A stretch of DNA of 12,495 nt from Hirudo medicinalis (Eukaryota > Annelida > Clitellata > Hirudinida > Hirudinidae). The stretch covers positions 64,903-77,397 of the forward strand of contig MPNW01000377.1 of assembly GCA_011800805.1 (NCBI GenBank). The letters run 5' to 3'. The translations under genes were made by a program, and so were the position numbers. The notes under the pieces were generated by a model that was not told where the DNA came from, ran no database searches, and saw nothing but the letters and a program-made list of their open reading frames with translations. Position 1 is the first letter of the stretch. Every line of letters starts with the position of its first letter. Of this stretch, positions 1-9,390 are shown piece after piece.

Positions 1-25
1 CGAGTGTTGATGTCGATGAGGATGA

Positions 26-106
<81 letters not shown>

Positions 107-247
107 CTGATGACGACGATGATGATGACGATGATGATGATGATGATGATGATGATGACGTCGAAGGTGATGTAGTTACGATGATGATGATGACAGCGAT
201 GTAGTTATGATGACTACGATGATGAGGACGCTGGTGATGATGATGAT
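1..247. repeat. (GAT)n trinucleotide microsatellite
   Basis: A nearly pure run of GAT units occupies about 28-175, with scattered GAC/GCT/GTA interruptions, and it decays into imperfect GAT-rich sequence up to about 247. One frame reads as poly-aspartate. That is a product of the repeat and not evidence for a protein: there is no flanking coding sequence, and the frame has no domain. Confidence 0.95.
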
Positions 248-400
248 GCTAACAAGGCAACCCTATGCTGGGAGAGTTATAATTGATAAAACAGCGGAGT
301 TATAAAATCAAGGAAGCCATGTTCAGTCTTTGATGTTCAACAAATGTCTTGCATTTTCTCAAGTTTTTTTACCGGCATTTTATTTGCCATTGAAAGAGGC

Positions 401-586
401 AGCTCCGGATTTACCCAGGGAGGCCCAGGTGCCGTGTGGTGGTGGTGGAGGCCCACAAGCCTCTCCACCAATCCTGTTGCCCACCTCCCCCCCTGACAAG
501 CAAAATATACAAGGTATTTTTTTGGTTGGTGGGTTCCCCTAATCGGTGGAGGACCGTGTGCAGTGGCACATCCCGACCATACTCCG
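401..586. repeat. Dispersed repeat, copy A (longer form)
   Basis: This GC-richer island in AT-rich DNA has the same two end blocks as the copy at 8429-8490: CCGGATTTACCC near 405-416 and TGGCACATCCCGACCAT near 564-580. In copy A these blocks are separated by about 130 extra bases, and the interior has two similar GGAGG-containing segments (around 418-440 and 545-565). The two copies show it is a dispersed element. I cannot assign a family, and no coding capacity or terminal repeats are visible. Confidence 0.6.
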
Positions 587-1049
587 TCCATTTATTCGGC
601 GGGTAAATTTCATGCGCAGTGATTGGAAATCCTTTCAAAACATCGTCCTTTTAAAACTTTTAATTTCAACTTTTGTTTGTAAACTGAGTTTCATATTTTA
701 TTCATTTAAACTAAAAATTGAGAAGTAAATCATGGTTTTCATCACGTGATCAGATATTAAATCCTGTAGCATTTCTCATTTATCAGTTGTGCGAAGACAA
801 ATTGAATTAAAATATTAGATTTTATTTTTTTAACTTTATTCATTTTATTTATTTATTTTAATATCGAGTCACACTTTTTTTTTATGGATTTTCACAATTA
901 AATTGATGATTGCGTCGTCCTTACCATCTCAAGAGATTTCCTAACGTAAATTGGATTCAGCAACCTTGTGGCAGTTACAAATCCAAACAAATCAAATCCA
1001 CTGATCAAATGGATTCATAAGAAATAAATGATCATCATCACTATTAAGT

Positions 1050-1151
1050 AAGATCATCATCAGAAGTAAGAAAGATCATCATCAGAAGTAGAAAGATCAT
1101 CATCAGAAGTAGAAAGATCATCATCAGAAGTAGAAAGATCATCCTCAGAAA
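1050..1151. repeat. 21-bp tandem repeat, about five copies
   Basis: The unit AGAAAGATCATCATCAGAAG(T) repeats head to tail with a 21-base period (22 between the first two units). The first copy is slightly divergent and the last reads ATCCTCAG. The unit is a multiple of three, but neither strand gives a plausible protein context. It is a minisatellite in presumed intron. Confidence 0.9.
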
Positions 1152-1742
1152 TTAGTTATAAATAAACCGCAAGGTATCAGCCAACCAGAGAGAAAATTGA
1201 TAGATTTTGGGCTCGGTGTGGAGGAAAAGAATGGAAGCTTTGACAGGTGCGTACTTCTCTTCCAGTGGATTTCACATCCATTGAAATCATGGAATTCCGA
1301 CCGAGAGATCAAGCAGAAGAAAGATGGTCGAGTTCATAAAAAAGAAAAAAAAAATCTTTGAAGACGCACTCCGTAATTTTACGCATATAACGCGCATATG
1401 ATTATAACACGCTTAAAGAGATCGTGGTCTGCAAAATCGAATATAAATCACCTATTACATGTGTGAAAATATACTAACAGTCTATTTTGAAGTTTTCAAG
1501 CTTGCGAGCTTTTATATCACTGGATTCGATTGACCCGTCAAGAATGAGGAATGTCACAGCACGTCACGTCACGTCATGGCATGTCACGGCGGTGTGCCTG
1601 AAAGCAAGAGTAAAATATGTCGATTACATTCAAGTCACTGATGACACCAAAGAATTTCCACAAGTGCTTCAAAGTGTTTTTTACATTTTTTTTAGATAAA
1701 TCAATTGCAATGGTTTTTTAAATAATTCCGATAACCGACCCG

Positions 1743-1788
1743 AATAAATAAATAAATAAATAAATAAATACTGAGATAATCAGCTGAC

Positions 1789-1829
<41 letters not shown>
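1743..1829. repeat. (AATA)n and (AAT)n microsatellites
   Basis: A tract of AATA units covers 1743-1770. After a 20-base unique spacer, a pure (AAT)n tract covers 1791-1829. These are simple repeats in the presumed intron before the channel exon. Confidence 0.95.
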
Positions 1830-1830
<1 letters not shown>

Positions 1831-2085
1831 CAATTAATAATAGTTTATTAGTCATTTCTTCCTTAATAATATTAATCCTTGTGGCGCAGAGATTTTAAAC
1901 ATTTAATGCAGAAATTAAAATGCATTTGTCAAATTTTTAGACCCGTTAAGAAATTAGGACTAATTTTTTTTTAAACAATATTATTTAAACGACATTTTTT
2001 AATAAATAAATTTTAAACTATTTCACAAATTTAATAACAAAAATATATGTTTTTCCGATTTTTTCCGATATCCACTTTCCGTCAG

Positions 2086-4388
2086 GATACGGTCACGTTG
2101 TTCCGAAGACGACGGCAGGAAGACTGGTGACGATCCTCTACGCACTTGTCGGCATCCCACTCACCTTCCTCTTCCTCTCAAACATGGGAAACTTTGCTGC
2201 CAAATGCTTCCGATTGTTCTACAAGAAGGTCTGCTGCGGTCTCTGCATTTACGTCAGACTTACGAGGCACAAGAGCTTCATGGCCTCGGTCAGAGAGCGG
2301 GCTGAGGCTCAAATAGAAAGTCAGAAGGCCTTCGACAACGTCGTAGAAACTGCTTTTCAGTCTCGCAAGACCGCCTCCATGATCGTGAGACGAGCCACGA
2401 CTTCGGACATTTACCAGCCAGTCTGCGTGTCCACTGACGACGCCAAAAGATGTCCAGAAATTACGACCTCTTCGAAATCGGGAGACGTCGAATGTAACAA
2501 ATTCTCCAACTTTCCAAAACTAAGAGTGCACGACAATCGCAGAACAAAGCAAAACTCGACAAAGGAAACCGAACCAAACGATAGAAAGGAATTCTTTGAA
2601 GATGCTGGAAATAATCTCGGCAGATCAAAAATCCATTTATCCAGTTCTGACAAAAAGTTGGATCAGATTTATCAAGGAGGAGGCCTCAGATTAGAAAAAG
2701 ACTTCGAGAACAAAGAAAACTTTGAGAACGACTCTAACCAACAGCTGCAAAATTATAGGGATAAAAAAATAACGAAAATGTCAGACATCGCACTCCAAGG
2801 CGAACAACATGCGCTTTGCGTATCTGGGTCTTGCGATGACCTACAAGTTTCTACATCTGGAAGCAATCAACGAGAAGCTGCTGACCTCCGGAACAGCTCC
2901 GCAAAAACACGAACATTCACGAGTTCAATCTTGAGACGTAAGATCAACATCGCTGATAAAAAACATTCGCCAATTGAAATGAAGGAAAGACCACGCATTC
3001 CCATCTCCGTGTCTTCCCTGTCATTCTGTGACCAATCCGTGGAGGTGTCGGATGAATCATTTGTCGAGGTCGAGAGGGTTCTCAAGTCAACCCCTCCAGA
3101 ACAAAGCCTCACTACTGCTTCGCCAGGCGGTTTCAGATTGCCACTGGTGAGAGGCAGAGACCGCACGAGAACTCAGCGAATACTTCTCTACAAACTTCAC
3201 CACAAGCAAGAAGGATCGACCTTTACCCCGGAGTTGGGCGACTCTAGATCCGAACCTCTGAAAAGGGCTACAAAAGTAAATACAGACAAATCAGGTTTAA
3301 GAAAAGATTCGGCAATATTTGGCCCATCTCTCATGACTATTCGAATCGCAGCCTCGGCTACAGCAACGGCAGCGGCGATATCGGCCATGGGTCCAAAGCG
3401 TAGCGGCTCGAAAGCCTCGTCCGACACCGCCAGTCCAAACAATGTTCCCACGCCTTCCTCTTCCGAACTCGGGTCCAAAGACACGACGACCACTCAACTC
3501 GACATAGGAGAGAAGCATTCGAGCAGTTCGCTGTTCTCGAAAGACTTTTCAAAGTCGAAACCAATAACAAACGTACTGACGAGGTACAAAAAGTTGTACT
3601 CACCGTTCAGCACTCGTAAAACTGCTTCAATAAAGTGGCGGGACGAGCGCTCGACCTGCGTTAAAAAAGTTGAACACAAAGGCAAAGCGATGCCAACTTC
3701 TTCAAGCAACTTCTCTCAAGAACACAGCCTTCTCCGAGCTTCAAAATCTTTAGACGATTTGTATGGAATTGGGCGAAGTTCACCTCGCTTCACTTTCAAT
3801 TGGAAAGTTTCTCAAAAGGCGCTTCCCAAAATGCCTCACGACCAAATCTCTGGCAATCCAGTCCAGAAATTCATGTTAGGAGCAAGCGCCAACAGCCAGC
3901 AACCTCTATTTCCAACTTGCGACTCCTCTTGCCTCCAACGAAAGACCTTCCACACTTCAAGGGTGAAATACGCAGCAGACTCTTCGGACTCCCCATCAAA
4001 ACTCAAGAAGGCCGGCAGGAGAATCACAGAGATTCCAGAATCAGGGGAAGACCTTGATTCTGTCAACATGACTGTTCCAATTTCCATCTGCCTCATCATT
4101 ATAGCTCTTTACATCTACCTCGGCGCTCTGCTCTTCTCATATTGGGAGGAATGGGACATTCTTACAGGTGCCTATTTTTGCTTCATTACCCTCAGCACGA
4201 TCGGTTTCGGGGACATCGTTCCAGGGACTGACCTCAGGCAGTCTGGTGCCCATCAGAAACTTCTCCTCTGCTCAATTTGGTTGGTTGTTGGGTTGTCCTT
4301 GCTGGCTATGTGCTTCAACTTAATGCAGGAAGAAGTCCGGGCTAAGTTGAGATGGCTGGGCACAAAAGTTGGCATATTGAAGGATTGA
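2086..4388 (+). CDS. Two-pore-domain (K2P/TWK-like) potassium channel, 3' coding exon (partial)
   Basis: This is a K+-selective leak channel subunit of the plasma membrane; K2P subunits work as dimers. The exon follows an acceptor (TTCCGTCAG at 2077-2085) in phase 1 and runs 766 codons to TGA at 4386-4388. Numbering from the Tyr of the first filter: GYGH at the start (the first Gly is split by the intron), M2 about 13-33, a cytoplasmic loop about 34-662, M3 about 663-684, second filter TIGFGD 704-709 (4197-4214), M4 about 725-746, then a 20-residue tail. A Cys cluster (CCGLC, 49-53) follows M2. The pore-M2-loop-M3-pore-M4 order and the motifs VPKTTAGR and FNLMQEEV fit invertebrate TWK-type K2Ps. 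The N-terminus, M1 and the first pore helix lie outside. The loop is long, Ser/Lys-rich and looks disordered. Which K2P subfamily it belongs to is not settled. Confidence 0.93.
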
Positions 4389-5332
4389 CGAAGAAATATT
4401 TGCCATGTTTGTTGAGAAAATCATTGCTTGTTCTGGTGATAATTTATCCCAATCTTGAACAATCTCATTTCTTCGATACACACATTAACAACAACGGCAA
4501 CAACAAGAGTCCCATGCAACTTCAGAAAATGATCTCGAAAATCTCATGACTCTCGCTTGTCAGGAACTGTTAATTTTTTTTTTAATGAAATACTTTATTT
4601 TATTCATTTAGAAATGTTGAATAGGTTTTCATTTCGTAAGTCGGATTCCAGTTAATTCATCTTGGTTTTTTTAACTGGAACCAGAAATTTCAGATTTGAT
4701 GTTCAGTTTTTTGTGGAAACAAAAGTCGGTAGGTGTTGGTGAAGCAGAGTTTATACAAGACGATGCTCACACGTCATCGAATATGTTAAATTGAATATTG
4801 GAAAATATTGAAATTTATCGGATAAAAACGGATAATAAAATCTGGTTTCCAATCTGATTTACAAAAAGAAAAACAAAGGCAGAAATAAAGAGTTTCAATA
4901 TTTGTTTCTTTTTTCGAAATAATAAAAATTGAAGTCCCTAATAATAAACCCGCCGAGAAAATATTAGTTTCTCCAACGAGGACATCACATAAGATGTATG
5001 AATCATGCGTCCTGCTTCCAGCCTCTTTCAGCAAAGCTGGGTCTGTCCAGGAATAAATTATGTTAGCAGGATGGATATTCGTGATGGAGACTGGGTGCCT
5101 TCTTAAAAAAAACGTTTCAATTGGGATAACAAGCGAGCGTACATCAGCCGATGTAACTGCAAATTGATTACTCTCCCGTAAGATTGGAACATTCAAGGAT
5201 ACGAGGTATTAGGAGACAATCAGTCGAATGAATCTTCATATTTGCTGGTGTCATTTTAATGTTCCGCAAGTCGTGTCGTGGAAATAAATAGTATTGTTCA
5301 ATTCAATTATACGAATAGTCTTATCCAATAGC
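4389..5332 (+). other. Intergenic region: channel 3' UTR and Ig-gene upstream region
   Basis: This is AT-rich DNA between two genes on the same strand. Several AATAAA hexamers (4834-4839, 4884-4889 and others to about 5055) could serve as the channel's polyadenylation signal. I cannot choose between them. A 136-codon open frame on the minus strand (5196-4786) is low-complexity in its second half, has no recognisable domain and is treated as chance. No clear TATA box precedes the Ig gene's ATG. Confidence 0.6.
4834..4889 (+). terminator. Candidate polyadenylation signals of the channel gene
   Basis: Two canonical AATAAA hexamers sit at 4834-4839 and 4884-4889, about 450-500 bases after the channel stop codon, which is a reasonable 3' UTR length. 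In DNA this AT-rich the hexamer also occurs by chance, so use is unproven. Confidence 0.3.
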
Positions 5333-8300
5333 ATGGAAGTCAAGTTGAGGATAAGCTTCAAAATATTTCTGTCATTAGGTGAGTTCCTCAGGTTTGTAAA
5401 AACTTTCTCTGAAGAAATGATATTTTAATAAGAAGCCAATCACACCAAGTAGATTAAAAGCCAGGTAATTAGTCTATTTACCAAATAATTTATCAGTGCA
5501 AATTGTTATCTAACCAAGCATAATTCTTCAAATGATAAACTCTCACTCACCCAGTGCATTGCGTTGTGGTAATTTCTGGTCCGTCGGCAAAATGGCTTAA
5601 GAATAACGCGACCATACTTGCCAAGGAGAGTCTGGCGATTTCTTGCACTGCCAGTAACGTGGACTTCATGGGCATCGTCAAGGTCGAACATTCAGCTCCA
5701 GGAAAGAACAACAGCACCTTTTCCATGAACGGGGTCCTCAAAGCACCGTACAAGGAAAAGGGAAGATACCTGGTCGGCTATCAGAGGGACAGGATGAGGA
5801 ATGTTTCGACTCTGCATATCACATTTAAAGGTTGCTTCTTGAGTAAAAATGAATTCTGGCCTGAAATGCCTTGTGATGTTGTTGAATATTTCGTAATTAT
5901 AATTCTGCATAATATAATTATGTTTATAATTATTGTAATAATCTATATGTCGACCTATCGCTCACCCAACATGTAGTTCATTTATATAGCGTCATATGCA
6001 TAGCTTATCAGAGGCGCTTTTGGTTAATCATTTATATAGCGCTCATTCCCAAGGGTGCTTGTGGCAGTGCAGGTTGAGTTTCGAACACGACACATTACGA
6101 CCGTTACCATTACCGCAGTATGCAGGAACGTAATCTATTCGGCCAACCTGCAACATCCATCTGCATATGTATCATGTCCAAATTAATGTTTATGATTGCT
6201 TTCAAGTAATTATATTCACAGTTATTATAATTACGCTCATAATTATGTCCTTGTTTTGTAAGTGGTTCAACATATCACACTCATTGTTATGGGTAGTTAG
6301 AAGGTCTTTGTGTTTTAGTCACCGTGACTCGAACGTCTCTTTACCCTTACGATTGTTGGATCATTGTTGCAATGAATAATAATGTAATATTATTACAAAT
6401 AATATTATTATTATTTTATAATATATAAGATTATAATTAAATAATTTTCTAAAAGAACAACGTCAACTTTCAGAAGTACACAGTTCCGACTCAGGCATGT
6501 ACTCCTGCCACAACCTCCAAAGTCCCCACGAAGAAGCCGACCAATTTAACCTCACAGTTCTTGGTTCCAATTTTATTATTTAAATCAATTTTACCAATTT
6601 AAATTAACCAATAAAATGAAATGAAATGCTATTACAAACTAATCCATGAATTAATTAAGACATGGATTGCTGACTTCTTATCAAATTGATATTTCTTACA
6701 GTTCCAATCAAAGAAGCCTATGTGGCTCTCATCAACCTGGAACATTTTGACTCTATAAGAGAACTCCAGGGTTCGGACGATCTCTCCTTCCATCCGGCCT
6801 TCTTTTCCAGCTTACAGCCACTGGAGAATGGAATTTCAGTGGAAGTGGAAAACGGTTCTGGTCTGGTTTGTTTCGCCACTAGCGACAGTCCAGAATTCCA
6901 GATCGAGGCAACGCTGGACCAGGAGAGGATCGATCCAAAGAGATTTCACCTGGAAATGTTGGAACATTCGCAGGCAGTGGATGAGGACTGGAAAGATGAA
7001 GGTTCTGAGGATGCGCCAGAGCACCACGCCTGGAAGGTGATAGTGGTGAAGGAGGTCGGTAGGATCTTCAACAACAAGAACTTCAGCTGCACTGCAACTG
7101 CCCCTCTACTCACCCCTGTCACTGCTTTCGCCAGCATCCAAGTCGAATGTATGTGTTTTCATTCAGTTAGTAACAATTAATAACAATTAATAAATGATAT
7201 TTAACCGATCAAGTTTGTACTTCCCGAGTGAAATGTCAATGCCATTTCCATATCACAAAGGATTACACTAATAACTGCTATTTCCACATTTCCAAAGATG
7301 CTCCAGTTATAAACTGCAAGCAGCAAAAGCATGTCGTGGAAGTGGAAAAGGCAGTTTCAGTATCCTGCAGCGTTCTCTCCAACCCACTGGCAGAGGTAAC
7401 TTGGATTGACGGAGAGACTCCATTGCACTCAAGTGACACCAAGTTCAGTGAACAGGTTGGAATTTAGTTTCAGTAAATGTTTTTTTTTTATAAATTCTTT
7501 TCTCTAAATTTTCACGAAATTATTCAATTATTCTTTTTTTCGAATCTCTACTCTTCGAAATGCTTTCTCATCCATAAAATACCTTTCATTATTTATTGAT
7601 TAATGAGGAGGATTATATTTATGAAGTTTTAACTTCATTCTTTTGTTTTACTTTTACGAAAACCTTTTATAAAAATTATTTGAATTGTCTCATGCCATCG
7701 CTACACTGCAAAGTAAGAACACCTAATTTTTCCATCTCTAATTTTACAAACCAGGAAATAACATCGTATGAAAAAGAAGTGAGCATGAAAATCACAAAAA
7801 TTGGAAGTCAACACCTGCGTAGTTATGTGATCCACGCCTCCAATCCTCTTGGAAACACGACTTTCACTCTGAGCCTCTCCAAGAAACCTGGAACAAGGGC
7901 ACAGCCCCTCAACACAATTTCCGAGGGGAGAACTTTGGCAGGTTGGAAAGTCTTAATTTAAGTTTTATTCATCGAGAATTCTTTGGTTCACTAATATCTT
8001 TATTGGACTAAATTATATGACTCAACTTTTGATTACCAAATCTTCATCCTGCAAATCCTGATATTTCTGCAATCATAATAATCTTGGTCTCGAAGTTTTT
8101 GTGACATTCTCTACTTCATAGACGACCCCTTGAAACTTATCCAACGCTCAAATAAATAATTGATCGGTCGAAGCTAAATAATATAGTCGATTATAAAGCA
8201 AGTACTTTTAAAATGAATTAATTGTTAATTTAATTTAATTAAATTATTTAAAATGACCTCAAACATTTAACCTCAGCGGCAGACGGGTCAGTGGCCGATC

Positions 8301-8371
8301 AGAGGAAACTGACAGCTCCTTACAAGATGTTCATGGTTGCGGCTTATTTGCATTTACAACGTGGATCCTAA
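5333..8371 (+). CDS. Secreted or cell-surface protein with three Ig-like domains (seven exons)
   Basis: Joining exons 5333-5378, 5555-5830, 6474-6563, 6702-7148, 7298-7455, 7755-7941 and 8277-8371 gives one open frame of 432 residues plus TAA. Every junction is GT-AG and phases match (1,1,1,1,0,1). Residues 1-24 form a signal peptide (basic start, hydrophobic 11-22). Ig1 has Cys46 and Cys119 with the F-strand motif DSGMYSC. Ig2 (about 138-286, one symmetric exon) has Cys194 and Cys267. Ig3 (about 287-384) has Cys310 and Trp322, but Ile365 replaces the F-strand Cys. Several N-x-S/T sites are present. The last exon adds about 31 residues ending in a weakly hydrophobic stretch, too short for a clear membrane span. 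The protein may be secreted, or an alternative 3' exon may anchor it. Adhesion or receptor function is inferred from the fold only; I do not recognise the subfamily. Confidence 0.82.
5892..6235. mobile_element. Possible MITE-like insertion bounded by inverted repeats
   Basis: CGTAATTATAA at 5892-5902 and its exact reverse complement at 6225-6235 bracket the GC-richer repeat segment of intron 2. The similarity continues imperfectly inward for about 20 bases (ATATAATTA on both sides). No clear target-site duplication is visible, and AT-rich inverted repeats can arise by chance, so this remains a weak candidate. Confidence 0.2.
5978..6110. repeat. TTTATATAGCGC-type dispersed repeat fragment
   Basis: TCATTTATATAGCG occurs at 5978-5991 and 6028-6041. 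It is followed by CATTCCCAAGGGTGCTTGTG and a GTTTCGAAC segment. I recall TTTATATAGCGC motifs as common in repeats of many aquatic animal genomes; that recollection is not checked. The exact 50-base spacing and the compositional change within an AT-rich intron support an inserted repeat fragment. Confidence 0.45.
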
Positions 8372-8428
8372 ATTAACGTCTGAACAACCGAATATCATGA
8401 GATTTTCTTTATTTATTTCTTGTAAAAC

Positions 8429-8490
8429 CAGCGCCGGATTTACCCGGGTGGAGGCCCGATACAGCGGCACATCCCGACCATGCCGGCACC
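8429..8490. repeat. Dispersed repeat, copy B (short form)
   Basis: This copy carries GCCGGATTTACCCGGGTGG (8433-8451) followed at once by CGGCACATCCCGACCATG (8465-8482). The end blocks match those of copy A at 401-586, but the roughly 130-base interior is missing. It lies in the likely 3' UTR of the Ig gene. The family is unknown. Confidence 0.6.
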
Positions 8491-8651
8491 GTATACAAGT
8501 GACTTGTAGGTTGTGTTTTACGTTCAACTCATTTACGTCAACATTCCAGCATTTTGGAGAGACATTTTTTATAATCCATCTATTTTTATGACCTGGTTGA
8601 AAGCTTTGCTTAATATTTTGATAATAGCCAACATACATGAAGACATTCGAC

Positions 8652-8657
8652 AATAAA
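8652..8657 (+). terminator. Candidate polyadenylation signal of the Ig gene
   Basis: A canonical AATAAA lies 281 bases after the Ig-gene stop codon, with a TG-rich stretch about 70 bases further on (near 8720-8745). Its position is right for a 3' UTR end, but it is not proven. Confidence 0.35.
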
Positions 8658-9275
8658 CTGCTTATTTACAATTTCTTAAGTCTAGAACCTCCTGGCGAGC
8701 TGATTTATACATCTGTAGACATGTGTTCTTGACTGGATGGTGAACTTTTTCGTTCATGGAATTCTTGAGACTGTCATGTTTTAGTTCTAGCGCACCTAGC
8801 ATTCTGTTATTCATCGTTGCATGTTGATCTCTCGCTTCGATATTTTCTCTGATCTGTCCGTTGAATCAAACCCCCGATGATCTCGATCAATTTTCAAACT
8901 GCTAATTTGAAATCCCGACGAAACGAGTTCAATTTCATTCGCGATCTGCACTCTAGGACCAGTAAAAAGACAACCGTCACATCGCAGCTACACCTCACAA
9001 CGGTTATTCCACCAAAACCACTGAGTTATGAGTTAGTAGCTGATACTAAGTTAGAAGTTGAGTCAACGAACAAAACCAATAAAGATATATCATGTGGGGA
9101 TGCGATTCGTATAGTTTTGACATGAATAACTCGTCTGAGAACATGTGCTCAAATAATTTCTTCTTGTTCAACATAATCGGATAATTTAAACGCTAAATGA
9201 TTTCTAATGAAGAACTAGAAGGCACACGAGAAGAGAAACGAAAAGTTGGGGAAAAGTTTTGTAAGTCGTAAAGAA

Positions 9276-9297
9276 ATTATTATTATTATTATTATTA
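9276..9297. repeat. (ATT)n microsatellite
   Basis: A short pure ATT tract in the space between the convergent genes. Confidence 0.9.
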
Positions 9298-9390
9298 AGA
9301 TCAGTTCTTGGATGTGCGGATTTCATCTAAGATGCAGCAACAGGGAAGATCTTTCATCCATCATCTACTTCTTCTTCTTTTCTGCCTCAG

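Larger units (their letters stand above)
251..2085. other. Non-coding sequence upstream of the K2P exon (probable intron)
   Basis: About 1.8 kb of AT-rich DNA lies before the splice acceptor at 2084-2085. The channel exon begins in the middle of a codon, so at least the part next to 2085 must be intron in the mature transcript. I looked for the missing first transmembrane segment and pore helix of the channel in all forward frames and found nothing convincing. They therefore probably lie left of the window. The stretch contains the repeats listed separately (about 401-586, 1050-1151, 1743-1829) and otherwise no gene that I can support. Confidence 0.7.
5831..6473. other. Ig-gene intron 2 with dispersed repeat fragments
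   Basis: This 643-base intron holds non-genic sequence only. Its centre (about 5974-6150) is GC-richer and contains two copies of TCATTTATATAGCG (5978-5991 and 6028-6041) spaced exactly 50 bases apart, with GAGGCGCTTT between them. Its flanks are AT-rich with short palindromes, such as TGTAATATTATTACA near 6382-6396. Confidence 0.7.

Noticed and set aside
4..204. Poly-aspartate open frame at the left edge
   Set aside because: It is a direct translation of the (GAT)n microsatellite, with no flanking coding signal or domain.
1231..1246. Possible small first exon (ATG GAA GCT TTG ACA G before a GTGCGT donor) that would match the phase of the channel exon
   Set aside because: The product would lack M1 and the first pore helix and could not form a normal channel. 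A six-codon match in 2 kb is easily chance.
2411..3709. Several minus-strand open frames of 70-100 codons inside the channel exon
   Set aside because: They are shadow frames of a real, motif-bearing coding sequence on the plus strand.
4786..5196. 136-codon open frame on the minus strand between the channel and the Ig gene
   Set aside because: No recognisable domain, a low-complexity AT-rich second half and no splice or promoter context. Open frames of this length can occur by chance, though a protein search of the frame against related species would settle it.
8877..9125. 82-codon open frame on the plus strand downstream of the Ig gene
   Set aside because: No convincing in-phase acceptor: the CTCTAG at 8951-8956 has the wrong phase for exon 6. 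No known domain, and it probably lies beyond the Ig gene's polyadenylation signal.
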